From the NCBI GenBank assembly GCA_016946835.1, contig JACVTC010000264.1, positions 64,001 to 74,171 on the forward strand: a stretch of 10,171 nt of DNA, written 5' to 3'. This DNA is from Neocallimastix lanati (nom. inval.). Its lineage: Eukaryota; Neocallimastigomycota; Neocallimastigomycetes; Neocallimastigales; Neocallimastigaceae. The notes beneath the pieces were generated by a model. The model was not told the DNA's origin, did not search any database, and worked only from the letters and a program-made list of their open reading frames with translations. This document shows positions 1-8,000 of this stretch, one piece after another (within the stretch, counting starts at the first letter, position 1; each line of letters begins with the position of its first letter). The translations under genes were made by a program, and so were the position numbers.

Positions 1-86
1 AATATTTGTAGTACTTAAAAAAATAAAAATAGCCTTTTCAAATTTAATAATGAAATAAAAAAAAATCAAAAATAAAAATTCAACAT

Positions 87-106
87 AAAAAAAAAAAAAA
101 AAAAAA
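87..106. repeat. A20 homopolymer tract
   Basis: Twenty consecutive A residues are followed by a short TAA microsatellite. They lie in the non-coding leader (1-262) before the first gene, which otherwise shows only A+T-rich sequence and a weak inverted repeat (AATAATA at 192-198 with TATTATT at 207-213). The tract could be replication slippage in A+T-rich DNA or the tail of an inserted transcript. No target-site duplication was recognised that would favour the second. Confidence 0.9.
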
Positions 107-251
107 TAATAATAATTATATATCTATTTAAATATAATAATTCATAGTTGATTTTTAAAATGATAAAATATTTACTCTAGGTACGATTTAAAATAATAAC
201 AAGAAATATTATTATCTTTTTTATAGGTAAAAATTATATTTTTATATTGAG

Positions 252-262
252 TATAAAAAACT
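252..262 (+). promoter_or_regulatory. possible A/T promoter element of the VETF-like gene
   Basis: A TATAAAA string (252-258) lies four bases before the ATG at 263. Short leaders with an A/T-rich motif touching the start codon are typical of late promoters in several large DNA viruses. In DNA this rich in A and T such a string is common by chance, so the call is weak. Confidence 0.2.
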
Positions 263-2473
263 ATGAATATTATAAATCTTATCCGTAGTATTTTAGTAAA
301 TTATCATTCAGTTCCTCTACAATTGGAAATACATATAAATGGTAAAATTTATTCTTTTTTCGAGGGTATAAATATCATTGATTGTAATCAGTTATCAAAA
401 GATAGATATATCGTTAAATGTAAAGATAATAATGATACAGATATTAGTAATATTGATTATCAACACAAAATAATGTTTATGTTAATTGATAAATTAGAAA
501 GTATTGTTAACAATAAACATATAAAATATAAATATTACTTGAATGATACAACTAAAACTTTATTTTATGTCTCTATTGAAATTCCAATTCAACGCTTTAA
601 AATAGTTTATGAGGAGTTGATAAAATTAGATTTATCAGAAACTGCACAATATATTATATGTAATATAGAAGGTATAACTTACTTACACTATTATAATGAT
701 TATTTCAATAAAACATATCTTTATGAACAAATACTAATGAATGATGATAATTCAATTTCAAAAAGTATTGAAAGTAATGAAAATTATATCCTTATAAAAT
801 TATGCCATGATAATATATTGATAACTGAAAGTAAAATAACTTTTACCGTAAAAGAGTCGTATGATATCGTTTTGAAAATCTTACCTTCCTTTAATATTTC
901 TCCTGATGATGTTTTTATTGAATGTGATCCCTTAAAAGTAACGTTTAACTACCCTATTAGTATAAATTTTCAATTATTTGATATGATGCTTCTCAAATAC
1001 AATTTATTTTTCAATATATATACGAATGAAAGTATTAATGTAATGTCTTTAGCTGAAAAGGTAATTTATACTCTTGATATATATAAAACATCTTTCGTTA
1101 TGAATTTATATAATAAATGGAAAACTTTTAATGAAACTATCCAATTTCAAGAGGTACAATGGTATATGTATTCAACGATCAAAATAATAGTCAAATATTT
1201 ATATTTTCTTTATATCGATTTTCACAATGAGGTCATGATCGGAAGCGATCTCCACTTTAACATTCCAATAAAGATAAATTATAATAAATTATTTGGTAAT
1301 TATTATACTCGATATTTCAACAATAAAGACAAAGTTTTACCCGTTATTGCTGACAAAGAGTATTGCGATAGAAATAGCATACGATATGTCCAATGGAAAG
1401 AGAATTATTATATGGCTCCTTTAAATTCTGGATATACTATTAATCTAACTACAAATAAAAGTTTTAATAAAGAAGGGAAAGTACCCAAATGTGTTAAAGT
1501 AATTCGAAATACTAGTAATAAAAAGAACGTAGAATATTCTAACCTTTCTTCTTCTCTTGATGAAAATAGTAAAGGTATCTTGCCTCCAACATTATTTGTG
1601 CCATATGGATTTGAATTATCAATATTATATAGAGTCCATTTTGATATTGTTGACTCGCTAATTGAATTCAAAAGGTGTCCTAAATGTCATTCCTATATTG
1701 GAATTCCCTCGAAAGAGAATTTTATAAATTCAGTGAAGAGTAAGATTAATAATTCAAAATATTTTGAAAATGAAAACATAGACGCCAAAAAAATAAATAT
1801 TTTAGCCTTTTCCGTTGATAATAATTCAGAGGTTTATCCTTATGCCGTTACTAATTATTTGTATAATTATAATTCTTCTTTTTCTTTCCTTGTCATCATA
1901 CTCAATACTACTAAATTATATACAGTATCAAATTACAGATATGAATTTATTATCTCCTCATCTTCTAATTTATTTTGTAAGGACGATCCTTTAGTGAAAG
2001 CAATCTTTTCCTTATATACTAAAAATAATATATCAATTATCGATAATAACGATTTACAAAATTGTGTTAAACAATTCGTACAGGAAGATGACCACGTTAT
2101 TCTTATCGCTGAGGAACGCATAGAAAAAACAAATTGCTATTTGTGGTATTCGTTTTATTCAGATATAATTCCTGAAGTATCTATCATCTCTTCAAGTCAA
2201 TTGGAATCCTTATTACCAGAATTATCTGATTTGTATGACCATGTTAAAGATATAAATGCATATCATTACTATAGTATATCAAAAGATAATGAAGAAAACA
2301 ATAATATAATTGTATATGGTGTATGGTCAAATAATAAATATTATCCATGCAAAGCAAAATTTATTCCTTTTAAACCTGGGATGAAAAATAAACCTTATTT
2401 ATTATTAAATAGAAATATTGATGGTTCAATAATTATACCAAATAAAAATAATTCTGACTATATGATATATTAA
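263..2473 (+). CDS. probable viral early transcription factor large subunit (VETF-L/A7-like), 736 aa
   Basis: No catalytic motif is evident, and identification rests on family-like patterns recalled without alignment. Residues 226-257 (F-N-Y-P, then a hydrophobic stretch ending N-E-S) resemble the F-x-[FY]-P ... inE core of NCLDV VETF-large proteins. Residues 368-410 run from a Cys through a Tyr-rich stretch to V-P-K-C, where the family usually has P-C-C. Residues 438-457 (G-I-L-P ... L-Y-R-V) resemble the following G-x-L-P ... R-x-G block. Residues 540-553 and 680-705 (Y-G-V-W ... Y-Y-P-C-K) look like the C-terminal blocks. The length is close to the roughly 710 aa of poxvirus A7. In poxviruses this protein pairs with a helicase subunit to bind early promoters and recruit the viral RNA polymerase. 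The RPB1-like gene next door on the same strand fits that role. A CPKC knuckle at 472-475 is extra and unpaired. The ATG at 263 is the first of a long open frame with no introns. A Sec23/24-like zinc ribbon was considered and rejected. Confidence 0.5.
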   Translation: MNIINLIRSILVNYHSVPLQLEIHINGKIYSFFEGINIIDCNQLSKDRYIVKCKDNNDTDISNIDYQHKIMFMLIDKLESIVNNKHIKYKYYLNDTTKTLFYVSIEIPIQRFKIVYEELIKLDLSETAQYIICNIEGITYLHYYNDYFNKTYLYEQILMNDDNSISKSIESNENYILIKLCHDNILITESKITFTVKESYDIVLKILPSFNISPDDVFIECDPLKVTFNYPISINFQLFDMMLLKYNLFFNIYTNESINVMSLAEKVIYTLDIYKTSFVMNLYNKWKTFNETIQFQEVQWYMYSTIKIIVKYLYFLYIDFHNEVMIGSDLHFNIPIKINYNKLFGNYYTRYFNNKDKVLPVIADKEYCDRNSIRYVQWKENYYMAPLNSGYTINLTTNKSFNKEGKVPKCVKVIRNTSNKKNVEYSNLSSSLDENSKGILPPTLFVPYGFELSILYRVHFDIVDSLIEFKRCPKCHSYIGIPSKENFINSVKSKINNSKYFENENIDAKKINILAFSVDNNSEVYPYAVTNYLYNYNSSFSFLVIILNTTKLYTVSNYRYEFIISSSSNLFCKDDPLVKAIFSLYTKNNISIIDNNDLQNCVKQFVQEDDHVILIAEERIEKTNCYLWYSFYSDIIPEVSIISSSQLESLLPELSDLYDHVKDINAYHYYSISKDNEENNNIIVYGVWSNNKYYPCKAKFIPFKPGMKNKPYLLLNRNIDGSIIIPNKNNSDYMIY

Positions 2474-2494
2474 GTTTCGTTTTTGTTCAGAAAC
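2474..2494 (+). terminator. weak hairpin and T5NT motif after the VETF-like gene
   Basis: GTTTC (2474-2478), immediately after the TAA, can pair with GAAAC (2490-2494) across an 11-nt loop. The loop contains TTTTTGT (2480-2486), which matches the poxvirus early termination signal TTTTTNT. Either could mark a transcript end. The stem is short and T-runs are frequent here, so this is the weakest of the post-stop hairpins in the window. Confidence 0.3.
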
Positions 2495-2557
2495 ATACTC
2501 ATTATTTATAGATTATTATTGTTTAAATTTATATATTTATATATAATTTATATATAT

Positions 2558-2630
2558 ATTTTTTATTATTTATATATTTAAAAATTATGTTTTATATATT
2601 GATTTTTTATTATTTATATATTTAAAAATT
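2558..2630. repeat. 29-nt perfect direct repeat, period 44
   Basis: The 29 bases at 2558-2586 recur without mismatch at 2602-2630. Each copy begins A-T6-ATTATT and ends A5-TT. The 15 bases between the copies are a different A+T-rich sequence. The copies lie in the spacer upstream of the RPB1-like gene. They could be a local tandem duplication or a repeated binding site; low complexity makes chance slippage the simplest view. Confidence 0.75.
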
Positions 2631-2894
2631 TATGGTATATATATATATATTTAGTTTATATTTTTTAAAACAAAAAAAAAATATCTCATCAAATCAACTA
2701 ATTTTATTGATTTCTTTAATCCATGTAATGAATTAAATTTATTTATTGTTTTCTTTATTTTAATTTTAACATAATAATTTAATTATATACAAAAAAAATT
2801 TATTATATAGATGTAAAAATTTTATTTATATTTATATTTCTTAAATAAAATGATAATAATATATTCGTTTTCATAAACCAAAATTAATAAAATT

Positions 2895-2909
2895 ATTTAA
2901 AAATAAATG
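2895..2909 (+). promoter_or_regulatory. TAAATG-type late-promoter-like start context
   Basis: The start codon at 2907 lies in AAAAATAAATG. This TAAATG arrangement is the hallmark of poxvirus late promoters, in which transcription starts within the TAAAT. Its presence supports 2907 as a real, independently transcribed start, although such strings are common in this base composition. Confidence 0.3.
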
Positions 2910-4409
2910 ACTAAAGAATATTTTTCTGAATCAGACATTAATTATATTTGTAATGAAATATCTAATCCATTTTCTAATGAGATTATTCATTTTCAAGTAT
3001 ACATTAAAAATTTACTTCAAAAAATTAGAAAATTTCTTGAACAAAAAAGGAAATCGCCAAATTTTAAACCCGATGAATTTGTTAAAATAGTTATAAATCA
3101 TATTAATTCACATAAAGTGGCAGCAAATACTCATGTTGGAATTCTAGCGGCTCAGTCAATTGGAGAACCGGTCACTCAATCAGCTTTGAGTTATTTTCAT
3201 AAACTTGCAGGCGATGATACGATTAATGGTTTGAAAGAGTTATATAATATAACTCATAATAAAACAGAGTTAAGTGTAGTTGAATTTTATTTAAAACCAG
3301 ACGATTATGATGAAGATTCAAAAGAAAGAATTTTAAATAGTTTTAAATATATAAATTTAAAAGATATTGTATTAGATGTGGTTTATAACGGTTTTAATTT
3401 ACGTTTTTATCTTTATTCCCATAGTGTTTTTGCCCATAGACTTCATCCTCTCATCATACACCAAACTATCAAACAATATTTAAAAGTTTCTAAAAACATT
3501 CTTGGAAAGTGGGATTCTTCATTTAATCTTGAGAATCTTTATATTGAATTTAAAAGCCCAGCTTCAAAAATATTAGACTGGTTAGATAGTAATGGTATAG
3601 AATATGTTGTTGAAGAAGATATATTATGTGTTTATAAAGTAAAAGAAAATTATCCTAATAACGTAATAAACTTGGAAAGTGATGATGACTACAATGATAA
3701 ATATGTTTTAAGTGATAACGAACAGAATAAAAATGAATGGCAATATGAAGAAAATTTTCATACCCAAAATAAAAATGATGAAGAACGTCATATCGAAATT
3801 AAAAATGAATCAAATATTACTAACGATAGCTTATTAGATTATTTTAAAATAAATAATTTAAAGTTTGAAGAAAAAGAAAATTACTATATACTTGATAGTA
3901 ATTATGTTAAAATAAAAGATGAAAAAATTATCAAATTACTAAGTGATATTTCTTTAACAGGAACTAAAGGAGTAAAAACTGTCACTTCTAAAATGCTTGG
4001 AGAAGAAGAATTTTACGTGGAAGTCGTCGGAAGAAATCTTGACCCTCTTTTCGAAAATCAATATATTGATCTTGATCGTTCTCGTTATACCGTTTATGGT
4101 ACTTCAAAATATGTTGATCATAACACTCGAAAACAAAATATTCTAGAGCAATTAAAACGAATTACTAATATCGATAAATCGTACTACAATAATCAACATA
4201 TTGAATTACTTACTAACTTCATGTGTCGGAATAATACCATTGTACCAATGTCACGTTTCGGAATGAAAAATGATGATTACTCATTTATTTCAAAATTGTC
4301 CTTTGAAGATCCTTATAGCGTTTTAGAAAATATTTTATACGGCGTTAAAGATAGCTTATCTTCCGTATCAGCAAAAATTATTACTGGAATATACAATGAT
4401 AAAATTTAA
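2907..4409 (+). CDS. DNA-directed RNA polymerase largest subunit, C-terminal part (RPB1-C, archaeal A''-like), 500 aa
   Basis: This is the C-terminal portion of RPB1, which supplies the trigger loop and closes the back of the active centre. Residues 78-91 (G-I-L-A-A-Q-S-I-G-E-P-V-T-Q) are the universal block before the trigger loop, and F97-H98 includes the catalytic His equivalent to yeast His1085. L109-K110-E111 begins the helix after the loop. Residues 125-191 follow the domain 5 pattern. Residues 345-410 (D-I-S-L-T-G-T-K-G-V, then I-D-L-D-R-S-R-Y) and 443-470 (V-P-M-S-R-F-G, then S-F-E-D-P) match the conserved RPB1 end. The protein stops there, without a heptapeptide CTD, as is usual for viral RPB1. 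About 77 residues precede the trigger-loop block, as in archaeal A''. The clamp, active-site aspartates and bridge helix are absent and are not encoded elsewhere in this window, so an A'-like partner must lie outside if the enzyme is functional. Residues 257-303 are an acidic, Asn-rich insertion. The frame is intact from an ATG in a late-promoter-like context. The family call is very secure; whether the gene is a true split or a relic is less so. Confidence 0.9.
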   Translation: MTKEYFSESDINYICNEISNPFSNEIIHFQVYIKNLLQKIRKFLEQKRKSPNFKPDEFVKIVINHINSHKVAANTHVGILAAQSIGEPVTQSALSYFHKLAGDDTINGLKELYNITHNKTELSVVEFYLKPDDYDEDSKERILNSFKYINLKDIVLDVVYNGFNLRFYLYSHSVFAHRLHPLIIHQTIKQYLKVSKNILGKWDSSFNLENLYIEFKSPASKILDWLDSNGIEYVVEEDILCVYKVKENYPNNVINLESDDDYNDKYVLSDNEQNKNEWQYEENFHTQNKNDEERHIEIKNESNITNDSLLDYFKINNLKFEEKENYYILDSNYVKIKDEKIIKLLSDISLTGTKGVKTVTSKMLGEEEFYVEVVGRNLDPLFENQYIDLDRSRYTVYGTSKYVDHNTRKQNILEQLKRITNIDKSYYNNQHIELLTNFMCRNNTIVPMSRFGMKNDDYSFISKLSFEDPYSVLENILYGVKDSLSSVSAKIITGIYNDKI

Positions 4410-4417
4410 ATAATTAT

Positions 4418-4430
4418 TCCTTATAAAGGA
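4418..4430 (+). terminator. short hairpin after the RPB1-C gene
   Basis: TCCTT (4418-4422) pairs perfectly with AAGGA (4426-4430) around a 3-nt ATA loop, starting 9 nt after the TAA stop. Two G-C pairs stand out in otherwise almost pure A+T sequence. The position matches the other post-stop inverted repeats of the window and suggests a transcript-end signal. Confidence 0.4.
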
Positions 4431-5032
4431 TATTATTATAATATTATTATTAACAAATGTTATTTTCAAAAAAATGAATAATTTATAATGTAAACATTTT
4501 TATATTAATATATATATATTTAATTTTAAAGTTATATATATTTTATTTTTTTAAAAAATATATATACAAATATATGTACTACTTTACATATATTATTTAG
4601 TATTATGATATATAAATTTTAGTTACATTATATATATAAAAATTCAAAATATATTTTTAAAAAAATATACTAAATTAAAACAAGAAATATTAATTAGAGT
4701 AGATTAAATACATTAATATATATTGTGTAAATTAAAGTAATAATAATAAACTATAATAAAAATTTAATAATAATAGGACTAATGAAATTACAAAAATATA
4801 ATAGTGCTGACAATGACCTTTTTTTTTTTTTAAAAACATTTTATGTAAAATATAAAATTTGTACTATATGAAAAAATAAAATTAAATAACAGTAATATAA
4901 ATAAATTCATGAAAAGTAAAACATTATACTTGTACTTTTTATTTTAATTTTTATTATACACTTTGCTTTTATCTTATTTTATACAATTAATTGTAATTAT
5001 CATTAAAAGTTTTATAAAAAATAACTCAGTAT

Positions 5033-5049
5033 GAATAAAAATTTTATTC
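5033..5049 (-). terminator. 17-nt palindrome after the DNA polymerase gene
   Basis: GAATAAAA (5033-5040) and TTTTATTC (5042-5049) are exact reverse complements around one central base. The palindrome begins 20 nt beyond the DNA polymerase stop codon in the direction of transcription. Palindromic A+T-rich hairpins just after stops define transcript ends in mimiviruses. The same role is inferred here. Confidence 0.45.
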
Positions 5050-5069
5050 TTATATTTATATTAAAATTT

Positions 5070-8000
5070 TTAAAGTAGTTCGCTGATCTCTTCACTGTAA
5101 GATTTTAATAAATTTATTAAACCTTTTCTTACATAATGATTATAATAGTAATTATAATCTAACTTTGGTACAATAATATTTTTATCTTTAAGACTTTTTT
5201 CCTTTAAGTTATTATACAAATCTAAAGACATAATTTTATCACCAAATAAATTCGAATCTTTACTAAAAGAAAAATTGGTGGTTTTTATAATAACATAGTT
5301 AATTTTTTCACCTACTTTATAATCAAGATTATACCTTTTATGATTATTTATAAATAATAATACGTAATAGGATTTATTCTTATATTTTGGTCCAATGGAT
5401 AAACGCATAATCAATTTTTCAAAAGGAACTTCACCAGCTAGTAATTCTTTTTTCATTTTAATAACTTTTTCTTTTATTAATTTTTTCGGATACTTATAAA
5501 GAATCATATATAAAAATATTTTGTAATAATCACGAATAAAAATACACGTATTCTTTTTAATCAGATCTATACCCTTTATGTATAAAGTCGGTTTATCCTT
5601 ATCAGCTAAAATTCCAGAGTATTTCTTTTTCGAAATAATAAGCATTCGGGAAAAGGTATTTTCATATTTTAGATGCATCCCTTCTGGTAGTAGATTTGTC
5701 ACGATATTGGATACCTCTTTGCACTCTTTAACAAATTTATCAGTATCAAAATGATCCAAATTATTATTTTGAACATTTTCATTATCATTAATAATGTTGT
5801 TGTTGTTATTGTTGTTGTTGTTATTGTTGTTGTTGTTATTGTTGCTATTGTTATTGTTGTTGTTGTTATTGTTGTTGTTGTTTTCGTTGTTATTGATTTT
5901 ATTGTTATTTTTATTTTGGCTATAATACATTTCAAAAAAACTTTTCTTCTCTTTTTTATATTCGATTAGGCAGGAATCCGTATCCCCATAGATGACATGA
6001 AATTTTGTTTTTTCTTGAATAATATTTATGGCTTTATTTAAGTAATTTCTTCCCATTCCGGTGGTACATTCTGCGCCAGGTAAAAATCTTAAGAATTTCA
6101 ATGAGCTAGATCCAAGACATCCATAAATTGAGTTTGCTTGAATTTTCAATGCATATTGCCGCTTGTCGTAAATAATATAATCCGCACCAGAGGATTCCTT
6201 CATTAAATTTTTATATCGTACACGTTCTGATAAAAGCACTTTCATCATCTGTGGTAGAATACCAATATGATTCTTAGTGTAATAATATACTTTATCACCA
6301 ATATCAATTCGGTGATACGAATCTTTGGGATATTTATCAATCGTTGAACTATCTAATAATGTGGTGTAGCATATATTGTGAGTGATGATGACACTAGGAT
6401 ATAAACTTGTAAAATCTAGCATAGTGCAATAATCATACACACCTGGTTTGGGTTCAATTACCGTTGCTCCTTTATACCCTTGAATATTGGATTGATCTAA
6501 ATCAATACATATATTATTGTCGTAAGAATATTTGTAAAGCAAATTGGAAAATTTTTTACTCTGCCCAGTTTTATAGACTTCGTCAATACGGATTCTTGAT
6601 ATTTTTGCTACTTCTAAAAGTTGAATCCACTGATGAGAAACATTAAATATATTCAATGTCAATATCGAATCCATAACACAGTATTTTGCCACTTTATGTA
6701 ACGATTCTTCCGTATTCTCATAGATTAAATAAAACATTTCTTTATAGGGCAAATCTATTTTATGTTTATTTAATAATTGCTCCGAAACATAATTTAAATT
6801 TGAGGATGGCAAATTTAAGGATTTAGCATACTTATATATATCAACGGCTATACGACCCGGAATATATAATTCCACTTCATCGCCCATTAAATTATTGAAT
6901 TGGGAAGGTTTATTTAAAATTCGACTAGCAGAGAATGGTGTCTCTTTCGTATCAATGCTCAAATACATGCCAGCTCTTTGTGCTAAATACTTATAATCAA
7001 ATCCAAAAGTGTTAAATCCAATAATAATATCGGGATCAAATTTTCTTATTTGCTTAAAAAATTCACACAAAAGTTCATATTCCGTAGATACATAGATCAT
7101 TTCATATTCAAATTGTTCATCATTATTTTTACTTTCATCGAAATCTTTATTATTTTTATTCTTTTTATTATCTTCTATTCGTTTTATGAAATCTTCTATT
7201 TTCTCAAAGTTTTCATATTGATTTTTAACTTTCTTGTTCATAGGAAGATCCGTGTCTTTCTCATTTTTATTTAAAATATTTTTAAACTTATCAATTCTAC
7301 TATGACCATCATCACTATAATTTGCATTTAAAATATTACTTAACCTATTAAATCGATTAACAATCCCTTCATCATAACTTCTTTTCTTTATTAAAATATT
7401 TTTGAATTTGTTAAATCTTTCATTTACCTCTGAATTATATGTATTATTAGATTGATTAGGATTACAAATATTTTTATTGGTTTGAATAATTAAATTCTTA
7501 TTTCTAAAATTTAAAGTTTCATCACTACTCTTTAACTTTCGAATTATTCTATCCAATTTTTCGTGATTTTCTTTAAATTTTTTAGCAACTTTTTCTAAAT
7601 CATGATTTCTAATATTATTTTCAATAATCTCTGGAACATCGTTTTCAACATTATTTTTATCCTTATTTTCAGCATTATCTTCAACATTATCCTCTACAAG
7701 CTTTTCTTCATTATTTTTAACATTGCTTTCAGCATTACTTTCAACATTACATTCAACTTTACTTTCTATATTATTTTCAACATCAATTTCAACATTATCT
7801 TCAGTGTTCTCTTCAACCTTATCTTTTACGCTATCTTCAACCTTATTAGCTATATTATTTTTGTTTTCTTTGTTAAATTTTTGGGCTTCATATTTTTTCA
7901 TATCAATTTTAAAGATACTTTGCTCGATACATGCAGCTTTAAATGATTGAAGATCCAAAAAAGGAAAAAAATTTGCATCAATTTCTTCAAATTCATTTTT

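Larger units (their letters stand above)
2474..2906. other. non-coding A+T-rich spacer
   Basis: No reading frame of useful length starts here on either strand, and stop codons occur in all frames. The spacer contains the direct repeat described separately and runs of alternating TA (about 2638-2651). It does not encode the missing N-terminal part of the RPB1-like gene that follows, which argues against a simple frameshift or short intron. Confidence 0.7.
4410..5069. other. long non-coding gap between convergent genes
   Basis: The 3' ends of the RPB1-C gene (+) and the DNA polymerase gene (-) face each other across this gap. It holds no convincing reading frame, only frames of a few codons. 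It contains a T13 run (4819-4831) and the two hairpins described at its edges. The gap is large for a compact viral genome. Confidence 0.7.

Noticed and set aside
1675-1740. Sec23/Sec24-like zinc finger in the 736-aa protein
   Set aside because: Only one CxxC pair (472-475) is present and the second pair of the ribbon is missing; surrounding blocks fit a VETF-like protein better.
1408-2121. Antisense frames of 87 and 62 codons within the VETF-like gene
   Set aside because: They lie fully inside a long coding frame, lack their own promoter-like context and have no recognisable features.
2474-2906. A spliced upstream exon joining to the RPB1-C gene
   Set aside because: The spacer has no open coding sequence, the preceding gene is a complete unrelated frame, and the RPB1-C start has its own ATG with late-promoter-like context.
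198-4694. Shared string AACAAGAAATATTA near 199 and near 4679
   Set aside because: A 14-mer of A+T-rich sequence recurring once in 10 kb of such DNA is plausibly chance, and the two sites have different gene contexts.
4410-5069. Possible small genes or RNA in the convergent gap
   Set aside because: Frames are at most about 15 codons and no tRNA-like cloverleaf or conserved RNA fold was recognised.
5699-5969. Valine-rich (+) and threonine-rich (-) frames over the polyasparagine tract
   Set aside because: They are alternate-frame readings of the 15-bp minisatellite; repeats stay open in several frames for trivial reasons.
7602-7950. Open frames on the + strand across 7602-7950 with Ile/Phe-rich or Ser/Leu-rich translations
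   Set aside because: They are antisense shadows of the Glu/Asn/Val repeat in the DNA polymerase; the composition follows directly from the repeat and there is no start context or family similarity.
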